From NCBI GenBank assembly GCA_005884705.1, contig VBAF01000234.1:1-7983 (forward strand): DNA of 7,983 nucleotides, given 5' to 3'. Below the pieces are notes generated by a model. The model made no database searches. It saw nothing but the letters and a program-made list of their open reading frames with translations, and was not told the origin of the DNA. The stretch comes from Alphaproteobacteria bacterium (GTDB taxonomy: Bacteria; Pseudomonadota; Alphaproteobacteria; Reyranellales; Reyranellaceae). A program made the translations under genes and the position numbers. Below are positions 1 through 5,457 of the stretch, one piece after another; the stretch's first letter is position 1, and the number at the start of each line of letters is the position of its first letter.

Positions 1-148
1 CCACGAGATGAATTTCGCGCGCCATGTCGGCACGCGCACCGTGTTCATGGACCGCGGCGAGATCGTCGAGGAGGCGCCGGGCTCGGCCTTCTTCGATGCC
101 CCCAAGACCGAGCGCGCCCGGCGCTTCCTGCAGCAGTTCCAAGACTGA
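1..148 (+). CDS. Amino acid ABC transporter ATP-binding protein, C-terminal fragment
   Basis: Only the last 48 residues are in the window; the first whole codon starts at base 2 and the TGA is at 146-148. The visible protein begins HEMNFAR and continues with VFMDRGEIVEEAP and a terminal FFDAPKTERARRFLQQF. This matches the end of HisP/GlnQ-type ATPases: the H-loop region (T-HEM-FAR), the beta strand 'v.fmd.G.ive.g', and the 'F..P...R...FL' tail. The H-loop His at fragment residue 1 would contact the ATP gamma phosphate. The protein would be cytoplasmic and would power the importer whose binding protein and permease follow on the same strand. Walker A, Walker B and the signature motif lie outside the window, so the assignment rests on the tail and the neighbours. 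Confidence 0.88.
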   Translation, partial: HEMNFARHVGTRTVFMDRGEIVEEAPGSAFFDAPKTERARRFLQQFQD

Positions 149-170
149 CGGGATGGGAACCATCCGGTCA
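146..170 (+). other. Stem-loop starting at the ATPase stop codon
   Basis: A perfect 6-bp stem (GGATGG 151-156 with CCATCC 160-165) closes a GAA loop. It is extended by TGAC 146-149 pairing with GTCA 167-170 across a single G/G mismatch. No T-run follows, so it is not a classical intrinsic terminator. It could stabilise the 3' end of the upstream transcript or dampen read-through into the binding-protein gene. Confidence 0.45.
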
Positions 171-172
171 GC

Positions 173-261
173 CCGACCAAGCGTAGCGCGTGGAGGGATC
201 TTCTCTCCGCAGAGATGATGTACGTGTTGAAGCAAGGCCCCTCGACTTCGCTTGGGGCGAC
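173..261. repeat. Degraded palindromic intergenic repeat upstream of the binding-protein gene
   Basis: The left arm (about 173-198, containing CCAAGCG and GGAGGGA) is imperfectly complementary to the right arm (about 236-261, containing CCCCTCGACTTCGCTTGGGG). The right arm resembles the CCCTCGCTTCGCTCGGG core of the clean palindrome at 1100-1173, and the left arm shares the GGGATCT edge, so it reads as a worn copy of the same repeat. A local hairpin at 190-210 (nearly complementary arms around TCT) also lies inside it. It fills most of the 135-nt gap between the ATPase and the binding protein. Confidence 0.4.
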
Positions 262-268
262 GGAAAAG

Positions 269-275
269 AAGGGAG
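269..275 (+). promoter_or_regulatory. Ribosome binding site for the binding-protein gene
   Basis: AAGGGAG ends 8 nt before the ATG at 284. This selects 284 over an in-frame ATG at 215, which would put 23 mostly hydrophilic residues, encoded by the palindromic repeat, in front of an otherwise ordinary signal peptide. Confidence 0.7.
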
Positions 276-283
276 ATTGGGTC

Positions 284-1084
284 ATGAGTCTGAAGACAAT
301 CCTGGGAGCGCTCGCGGTGGCGGGCTTGATGGCGGCCGCCCTGCCGGCCGAGGCGCAGCAGACGCAGTCGCGGCTGTACGAGGTGACCAAGAGCAAGAAG
401 CTCAGGGTCTGCCAGTTCCCGCTCTACTACTCGATCTCGTTCCGCAACCCAAAGACCGGCAAGATCGAGGGCATCGACGCCGATCTCGCCGAAGAGCTCG
501 CCAAGGAGCTCGATGCCAAGCTCGAGATCGTCGAATCGAGCTTCGGCAGCTTCATCGCCGACCTGCAGGCCAACAAGTGCGAGATCGGCATGTTCGGCGT
601 CGGCGCGACGCTCAAGCGCGCCCAGGCCGTCGAATTTTCCCATCCCTACCTGCTGACCAACATCTATGCCGTCACCCGCAAGGACAGCAAGGTCAAGAAG
701 TGGGAGGACGTCGACCAGAAGGGCATCAAGGCCGCCGTCTCGCTCGGCAGCTACATCGAGCCCTTCATGAAGAACTACCTGAAGAATGCCGAGGTCGTCT
801 CGGTGGCGCCGCCCAACACCCGCGAGGCCGAGCTGGTGGCGCAGCGGGTCGACGTCATCATCACCGACTTCCCGACGGCGATCAAAGTCACCGACGAGTT
901 CGACTGGGCCGTCACCATCCTGCCCAACGAGAAGCTCGCGATCACGCCGTACGCCTACGTCGTGCCGCAGGGCGACCAGATCTGGCTGAACTACATCAAC
1001 CTGTTCGTCGACACCATCAAGCTCGACGGGCGGCTGATGAAATACGCCAAGAAGAACAAGCTCGACCCGATCGTCGCGCCGTAA
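284..1084 (+). CDS. Amino acid ABC transporter substrate-binding protein (SBP_bac_3 family)
   Basis: This is a 266-residue periplasmic binding protein that would capture a polar amino acid or related small molecule and deliver it to the downstream permease. It has a Sec signal peptide with a hydrophobic core at residues 6-20 and an AEA-QQ cleavage site near 24. The mature protein is a family-3 solute-binding domain: KKLRVCQ (38-44), GIDADLAEELAKEL (63-76), a TLKRAQAVEFSHPY block (109-122) and VDVIITD (189-195). R112 sits where the family Arg holds the ligand alpha-carboxylate and D195 lies near the usual amino-group ligand, so an amino-acid-like substrate is plausible. C43 and C99 could form a disulfide. 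The length is normal. The gene lies between two palindromic repeats, which could raise or stabilise its message relative to its neighbours. The exact substrate cannot be read from the sequence. Confidence 0.92.
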   Translation: MSLKTILGALAVAGLMAAALPAEAQQTQSRLYEVTKSKKLRVCQFPLYYSISFRNPKTGKIEGIDADLAEELAKELDAKLEIVESSFGSFIADLQANKCEIGMFGVGATLKRAQAVEFSHPYLLTNIYAVTRKDSKVKKWEDVDQKGIKAAVSLGSYIEPFMKNYLKNAEVVSVAPPNTREAELVAQRVDVIITDFPTAIKVTDEFDWAVTILPNEKLAITPYAYVVPQGDQIWLNYINLFVDTIKLDGRLMKYAKKNKLDPIVAP

Positions 1085-1099
1085 CGCTCGACGCAAAGT

Positions 1100-1173
1100 G
1101 TGTCATCCCGAGCGGAGCGAGGGATCTATGGCGATGGATGACCCTAGATCCCTCGCTTCGCTCGGGATGACAC
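1100..1173. repeat. Near-perfect palindromic repeat (REP-like) between binding protein and permease
   Basis: The 29-nt arms at 1100-1128 and 1145-1173 are complementary throughout, with one G/T wobble (1115 with 1158), around a 16-nt loop. The core GAGCGGAGCGAGGGATC and its complement resemble the dispersed 'CCCTCGCTTCGCTCGGGATGACA' repeats of alphaproteobacterial genomes; that resemblance is from memory. It lies 15 nt after the binding-protein stop and 26 nt before the permease start. In RNA it would form a very stable hairpin able to block 3' exonucleases or cause partial termination, as REP elements do between malE and malF. Confidence 0.85.
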
Positions 1174-1199
1174 GGGTCATGTAAGCAAGGCCACACTGC

Positions 1200-1865
1200 A
1201 TGTTCAAATATCAGTTCCGTTGGGACACGGTCCTCGGCAGTTTCGACTTCCTGATGTCGGGACTGCAGATGACGCTGGTCATCTCGGCGATGACGCTGGT
1301 GCTGGCGATGATCCTGGGCCTGATCATCGCGCTGATGGACATGTCGCGCTTCCCGCCGCTGCGCTGGATCGGCATCTCGATCGGCGAGGTGATCCGCAAC
1401 ACGCCGATCCTGGTCCAGCTCCTGTGGGTCTACTACGTGCTGCCGATCGTGTTCAGCGTGCGCATCGAATCGCTGACTGCCCTGGTCGTCGGCCTGTCGC
1501 TCTACCAGGCAGCGTTCATCTCCGAGGTTTACCGGTCGGGCATCCAGGGTGTCCCGACCGGGCACCGCGAAGCTGCCCAGGTGCTCGGGCTGACGCCGAT
1601 CCAATCGTTCTTCCGCATCGTCCTGCCGCAGGCGGTGCGCATGACCCTGCCGCCGCTCGCCTCCAACTTCGTGCAGCTGATCAAGTTCTCCTCGCTCGGC
1701 GCGGTGATCTCGGTGAGCGAGATCACGCGGCGCGGCATGGAGCTCAGCGCCACCAACTTCCGGCCGCTCGAGACCTTCACCTTCATTGCCGTCGTCTACT
1801 TCGTGATCTGCTGGCCGCTCGCCATGGCGATCCGCTGGTGGGAACGGCGCCTGCAGAACCGATAG
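1200..1865 (+). CDS. Amino acid ABC transporter permease (HisM/GlnP type)
   Basis: This is a 221-residue inner-membrane permease of a polar amino acid importer. Hydrophobic segments lie at about 20-45, 57-62 with 69-86, 92-108, 155-172 and 193-211, giving roughly five transmembrane helices as usual for the HisM/GlnP family. The family motif RNTPILVQLLWVYY is at 66-79. The EAA loop that docks onto the ATPase is at 123-144 (REAAQVLGL, then RIVLPQA). The start at 1200 follows a modest AAGG ribosome site (1187-1190). The gene is downstream of the palindrome at 1100-1173 and ends 2 nt before the M20 gene, so it is probably co-transcribed with the hydrolases. Only one permease is visible. A second, or the ATPase N-terminal part, would have to lie upstream, unless this one works as a homodimer. 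Confidence 0.93.
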   Translation: MFKYQFRWDTVLGSFDFLMSGLQMTLVISAMTLVLAMILGLIIALMDMSRFPPLRWIGISIGEVIRNTPILVQLLWVYYVLPIVFSVRIESLTALVVGLSLYQAAFISEVYRSGIQGVPTGHREAAQVLGLTPIQSFFRIVLPQAVRMTLPPLASNFVQLIKFSSLGAVISVSEITRRGMELSATNFRPLETFTFIAVVYFVICWPLAMAIRWWERRLQNR

Positions 1866-1867
1866 AA

Positions 1868-3115
1868 ATGACCGACCTGCGTATGGCACTTGCCGCCGAA
1901 GTCGATGGCTCCCTCGACCGGCTGATCGAGGTCACCCGACGGCTGGTCGCCGTCGCCTCGCCCAATCCGCCGAGCGACACCTCGGCGATCGCCCCGGTCG
2001 CCGAGGCGCTGCTGCGCGAGATTCCCGGCATCGAGGTCGAGGTCGTCGAGCCCGCACCGCGGATCAAGAGCCTGATCGGCCGCATCCGCAGCGGTCGCCC
2101 GGGCCGCCGCCTGATCTTCAACGGCCATCTCGACACCTTCCCGATCCTCGAGCACCTGCCCTGGACCGTGCCGCCGCTCGGCGGCGTGCTGAAGGACGGC
2201 AAGCTCTACGGCCGCGGCGTCTGCGACATGAAGGGCGGCATCGCCTGCTCGCTGCTGGCGGCGTCCCTGCTCGCCCGCCATCGCGACGCCTGGTCGGGCG
2301 AGATCGTGCTGACGTTGGCCGGCGACGAGGAGAACATGGGCGCGCTCGGCACCGGCTGGATGCTGGAGCACGTGCCGCACGCCCGGGGCGACGCCAATAT
2401 CTGCGGCGATGTGGGCTCGCCCAAGGTGGTGCGTTTCGGCGAGAAGGGCCTGATGTGGGTCGAGGTCGAGGCGGCCGGTTCGCCGGCGCACGGTGCGCAT
2501 GTCCATCGCGGCACCAATGCGATCGATCGCCTGCGGGTCGCGCTAGACCGGCTGAAGGAGCTCGAGACGGTCCCGTTCCAGGCACCGCCGGTCGTCACCC
2601 GAGCCATTGCCAAGGCCAAGCCTATCTCCGAGCCGCTGTCGGGCGCCGGCGAGGCCGAGACCTTGCAGCGGGTGACGGTGAACATCGGCACGATCGAAGG
2701 CGGCGCCTCGCCCAACCTGGTGCCGACCCAGGCGCTCGCCCGCGCCGACATCCGCCTGCCGGTCGGCATCACCACCGACGTGCTGGCAGCAAAGCTCGAC
2801 GATTGGCTGGGACCGCTGGAGGGCGTGACGTGGCGCGCGATCCGCCGCTTCGAGGCCTCGTTCACGCCGCCCGACCACGAGATCGTCGTGCGCACGGCCA
2901 AGGTCGCGGCCGAAGTGCTGGGCAGCGCGCCGGCGGTGAACATGCGGGTCGGCGGCTCCGATTCGCGCTGGTACCGTCCGGCCGGCGTGCCGACGGTGGT
3001 GCTGGGGCTGACGCCCTTCAACATGGGCGGTGCGGACGAGTATGTTCTGGTCGACGAGCTCAGCGCCGTCGCCAAGATCCACACGCTGACGGCCTACGAT
3101 TTCCTGACGGGTTGA
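1868..3115 (+). CDS. M20-family metallohydrolase (ArgE/DapE/CPG2-like amidohydrolase)
   Basis: This is a 415-residue, probably cytoplasmic amidohydrolase of the family that removes acyl groups from N-acylated amino acids or cleaves similar amide bonds. The metal and catalytic motifs are in the normal order: NGHLDT (H87, D89), GRGVCDMKGG (D120), AGDEENMG (E154 general base, E155), and CGDVGSP (D181). A dimerisation/lid segment with SPAHGAHVHRGTNAI follows at 205-219, then GGSDSRW at 362-368. At the C-terminal metal motif, normally H-x-x-x-E-Y, the sequence reads NMGGADEYV (385-393), with G387 where the last His is expected. The ATG at 1868 follows the permease TAG after 2 nt without a strong ribosome site, so translation is probably coupled; the open frame continuing upstream is the permease read in another frame. 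The next gene starts 2 nt after this stop. The substrate is unknown. An N-acyl amino acid delivered by the adjacent ABC importer is the natural guess. Confidence 0.9.
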   Translation: MTDLRMALAAEVDGSLDRLIEVTRRLVAVASPNPPSDTSAIAPVAEALLREIPGIEVEVVEPAPRIKSLIGRIRSGRPGRRLIFNGHLDTFPILEHLPWTVPPLGGVLKDGKLYGRGVCDMKGGIACSLLAASLLARHRDAWSGEIVLTLAGDEENMGALGTGWMLEHVPHARGDANICGDVGSPKVVRFGEKGLMWVEVEAAGSPAHGAHVHRGTNAIDRLRVALDRLKELETVPFQAPPVVTRAIAKAKPISEPLSGAGEAETLQRVTVNIGTIEGGASPNLVPTQALARADIRLPVGITTDVLAAKLDDWLGPLEGVTWRAIRRFEASFTPPDHEIVVRTAKVAAEVLGSAPAVNMRVGGSDSRWYRPAGVPTVVLGLTPFNMGGADEYVLVDELSAVAKIHTLTAYDFLTG

Positions 3116-3117
3116 CC

Positions 3118-4056
3118 ATGTATTCCGACGACGAGCTTTTCACTTCGCCCCTGACCTTCATGGGCGCGCCCTATGGCCGGCCCGGTCCGGGCAACAAGGC
3201 GGCCATCCTCGGCATCCCGTTCGACTGCGGCACCAACATGCGCATCGGCGCGCGCGGCGGCCCCGACTCGGTGCGTCAGCAATCGGCGCTGATGCGCCGC
3301 TTCAATCCGACCAACGCCGACTTCGATCCCGTGGCGGCGCTCGGGCTGGTCGATTGCGGCAACGTCAGGTTGACGCCCAGCAAGATCGTCGACGCCTTCG
3401 AGCGCACCGAGCAGGCGGTCGATCGCATCGTGCAGGCCGGCGCCATCCCGATCACCATCGGCGGCGACGGCTCGGTCACCGTTCCGGTCGCCCGCGCGGT
3501 CGGCAAGAAGCACAAGAAGATGGCGGCGCTACACATCGATTCGCACACCGATTCGTACCCCTACGGCTCGGAGGAAAAATACAATTCGGCCACGCAATTC
3601 ACCCACGTCGCCGAGGAGGGCCTGGTCGATCCGGAGTTCTCCTGGCACGTCGGCATCCGCAGCACGACCTACGCGCAAGGCGTCGTGCCGCGCGCGCTCA
3701 GCCTCGGCTACAAGGTGGTGTCGATCGACGAGCTGATCCGCGGCGGCTTCGCCCAGCGCATGGCCGAGTTCCGCGACAAGGTCGGCAAGCGGCCGGTCTA
3801 TCTCTGCTTCGACATGGACGTGTTCGATCCTTCGACCGCGCCCGGCGTCTGCACGCCGTCGTGGGGTGGCTTGAGCGCGCGCGAAGGCATCGACCTGCTG
3901 CGCTGCCTGACCGATCTCAACATCGTCGCAGTCGATGTGAACACCGTCAGCCCGCCGCAGGATGTCAACGGCATGGCCGCGCATCTCTGCGCCCACGTGA
4001 TCTACGAAACGCTGGTTCTGCTGTGCAGGCAGATGGGCTTGGCCGGCAATCGCTAG
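3118..4056 (+). CDS. Divergent ureohydrolase-fold protein (arginase/agmatinase family, altered active site)
   Basis: This 312-residue protein matches the arginase/agmatinase/formiminoglutamase superfamily along its whole length: GIPFDCGTNMRIGARGGPDSVR (32-53), TIGGDGSVT (113-121), HIDSHTDSY (139-147), FTHVAEEGLVD (161-171), FDMDVFDPSTAPG (231-243) and AVDVNTVSPPQD (271-282). D141, H143, D145, D232 and D234 keep the core metal site. Three key positions differ: G118 replaces the His of GGDHS (human arginase His101), S157 replaces the catalytic His (His141, in KYNSATQF), and T276 replaces the guanidinium-binding Glu (Glu277). A normal Mn2 arginase reaction is therefore doubtful. It might use one metal, as the related histone-deacetylase fold does, or act on an amide or amidine other than guanidine. 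The ATG at 3118 lies 2 nt after the M20 stop, so the two are probably translated together. An automated label of 'agmatinase' should not be trusted here. Confidence 0.88.
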   Translation: MYSDDELFTSPLTFMGAPYGRPGPGNKAAILGIPFDCGTNMRIGARGGPDSVRQQSALMRRFNPTNADFDPVAALGLVDCGNVRLTPSKIVDAFERTEQAVDRIVQAGAIPITIGGDGSVTVPVARAVGKKHKKMAALHIDSHTDSYPYGSEEKYNSATQFTHVAEEGLVDPEFSWHVGIRSTTYAQGVVPRALSLGYKVVSIDELIRGGFAQRMAEFRDKVGKRPVYLCFDMDVFDPSTAPGVCTPSWGGLSAREGIDLLRCLTDLNIVAVDVNTVSPPQDVNGMAAHLCAHVIYETLVLLCRQMGLAGNR

Positions 4057-4082
4057 CCGCTGAACGGCGCGTTTGCTAGCGT

Positions 4083-4120
4083 GGGTTGTCATCCGGCGCA
4101 TAAGCTGGACGCAACAATCC
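4083..4120 (+). promoter_or_regulatory. Imperfect inverted repeat upstream of the MFS gene (possible operator)
   Basis: The 84-nt gap between the ureohydrolase and MFS genes contains an interrupted dyad. GGGTTGT (4083-4089) is mirrored by ACAATCC (4114-4120, one mismatch), with inner elements GTTG/CAAC and TCC/GGA in near register. A TTGTCA at 4086-4091 could serve as a -35 box, but no convincing -10 follows at 16-18 nt. It may be an operator or a promoter for the MFS/Bug pair; this is weak evidence. Confidence 0.22.
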
Positions 4121-4127
4121 AGATCCT

Positions 4128-4133
4128 GGGAGG
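4128..4133 (+). promoter_or_regulatory. Ribosome binding site for the MFS transporter
   Basis: GGGAGG ends 7 nt before the ATG at 4141. It fixes that start against an in-frame GTG at 4081, which has no such site. It also shows that the MFS gene can be translated independently of the ureohydrolase upstream. Confidence 0.8.
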
Positions 4134-4140
4134 ATCGTTC

Positions 4141-5457
4141 ATGGACGCGTCGCTCGAAGCTTCGACTATGCGTAAAGTATACCTGCGTCTCCTGCCGTTC
4201 GCGATCATCTGCTACATTCTCGCCTACATCGACCGCATCAACAGCAGCTTCGCCGCGCTCACCATGCGCGGCGACCTCAAGATGTCGGCCGCCGATTTTG
4301 GCTTCGCCGTCGGCACGTTCTACTGGGCCTACTTTCTCTTCGAGGTGCCCTCCAACGTGATCATGGAGAAGGTCGGCGCGCGCATCTGGATCGCCCGCAT
4401 CATGATCACTTGGGGCATCTTCGCGACGGCAACTGCCTTCGTGTGGGACACGACCAGCTTCGGCGTCATGCGCTTCCTGCTCGGCATGGGCGAGGCGGGC
4501 TTCTTCCCGGGCCTCATCCTTTATTTCACCTACTGGTTCCCGGCCCGCCACCATGCCCGCATCGTCTCGGGCTTCCTGGTCGGGCTGCCGATCGCGGTGG
4601 CGCTCGGCGCACCGATCTCGACCGGCTTGATGAGCCTCGACGGCCTGTTCGGACTGCACGGCTGGCAGATCATGTTCATCGCCGAGGGCCTGCCGACGAT
4701 CGTGCTCGGCGTCCTGTTCTACTTCGTGATGACCAACAGGCCGGAGCAGGCGACGTTCCTGACCCAGCCGGAGAAGGATTGGCTGGCCGGCAAGATCGCC
4801 AGCGAGCGCAAGGCCAAGGAGGCGATCCGCACCTACACGATGCTCGAATCGATGTTCAACCCGAAGGTCTTGCTGCTGGCGCTCAACTATCTCGGCATCG
4901 TGACCGCGAGCCTCGGCATGCTGTTCTTCATCCCGCAGATCATCAAGTCGCTCGGCACCGTGGCGAACTCCAACATGACGGTCGGCTGGCTCACCATGAT
5001 CCCCTATATCTGCGGCGGCATCGCGCTCGTCGGCTGGGGCCGCATCTCCGACCGGATGAACGAGCGGCGCTGGAACCTGCTGCTCGCCTGCGTGCTATCG
5101 ACCGGCGGGCTGGTGCTGGCCGGCCTGACGATGGGCACCTGGTGGGCGATGGTCGGCATGTCGCTCGCCGCCATGGGCTTCTACGGCTCGAAGGGCCCGT
5201 TCTTCGCCATGCCGCCGATGTTCCTGAGCGGCACGGCGCTGGCGGCGGGCTTCGCCTGGATCAACTCGATCGGCAATATCGGCGGCTTCTTCGGGCCGTG
5301 GTGGATCGGCATCATGAAGGACCTGACCGGCAGCTATGCCGGCGGCCTCTATGGCCTGGCGCTGCTGAGCTTCGTCTCGGCGGTGGTGTGCGCGCTCTTC
5401 CTGCATATCCCCGATCCGACAACCAGAGCCGAACCCGCGCTTTCTCCGGCGCAGTGA
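4141..5457 (+). CDS. MFS transporter, anion:cation symporter (ACS) family
   Basis: This is a 438-residue, 12-helix inner-membrane transporter, probably a proton symporter for an organic anion. ACS-family marks are visible: YIDRINSSFA at 29-38 at the end of the first helix, FEVPSN (67-72), RFLLGMGEAGFFPG at 111-124, YWFP (131-134) and the motif-A echo GRISDRMNERR at 300-310 between the two halves. A charged central loop (about 200-235, PEQATFL...EKDWL...SERKAKEA) separates two six-helix bundles, as in tartrate, phthalate and hexuronate transporters. The length is typical. The last bases overlap the next gene (GTGA at 5454-5457), so the transporter and the Bug binding protein are translationally linked. 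The substrate is not readable; a carboxylate related to the substrate or product of the upstream hydrolases is inferred from position. Confidence 0.9.
   Translation: MDASLEASTMRKVYLRLLPFAIICYILAYIDRINSSFAALTMRGDLKMSAADFGFAVGTFYWAYFLFEVPSNVIMEKVGARIWIARIMITWGIFATATAFVWDTTSFGVMRFLLGMGEAGFFPGLILYFTYWFPARHHARIVSGFLVGLPIAVALGAPISTGLMSLDGLFGLHGWQIMFIAEGLPTIVLGVLFYFVMTNRPEQATFLTQPEKDWLAGKIASERKAKEAIRTYTMLESMFNPKVLLLALNYLGIVTASLGMLFFIPQIIKSLGTVANSNMTVGWLTMIPYICGGIALVGWGRISDRMNERRWNLLLACVLSTGGLVLAGLTMGTWWAMVGMSLAAMGFYGSKGPFFAMPPMFLSGTALAAGFAWINSIGNIGGFFGPWWIGIMKDLTGSYAGGLYGLALLSFVSAVVCALFLHIPDPTTRAEPALSPAQ

Noticed and set aside
215..283. N-terminal extension of the binding protein from the ATG at 215
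   Set aside because: It would place 23 residues encoded by the palindromic repeat before the signal peptide; the ATG at 284 has a well-spaced ribosome site and a normal signal peptide.
1100..1173. Intrinsic (Rho-independent) terminator
   Set aside because: The arms are far longer than a terminator stem, no T-run follows, and the permease downstream needs read-through; a REP-like repeat explains it better.
1220..1867. Upstream extension of the M20 frame as a 631-residue fusion
   Set aside because: The extra 216 codons are the permease gene read out of frame and carry no domain; the M20 homology begins shortly after the ATG at 1868.
1017..1889. A 290-codon open frame on the minus strand opposite the permease
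   Set aside because: It covers the palindrome and permease in antisense, has highly charged low-complexity composition, and has no support against the clear membrane permease.
4081..4140. N-terminal extension of the MFS protein from a GTG at 4081
   Set aside because: There is no ribosome site there, and the ATG at 4141 has GGGAGG 7 nt upstream and gives the usual family N-terminus.
3529..4659. A 376-codon open frame on the minus strand across the ureohydrolase/MFS junction
   Set aside because: It is opposite two well-supported genes, spans their intergenic gap, has skewed composition and shows no motif.
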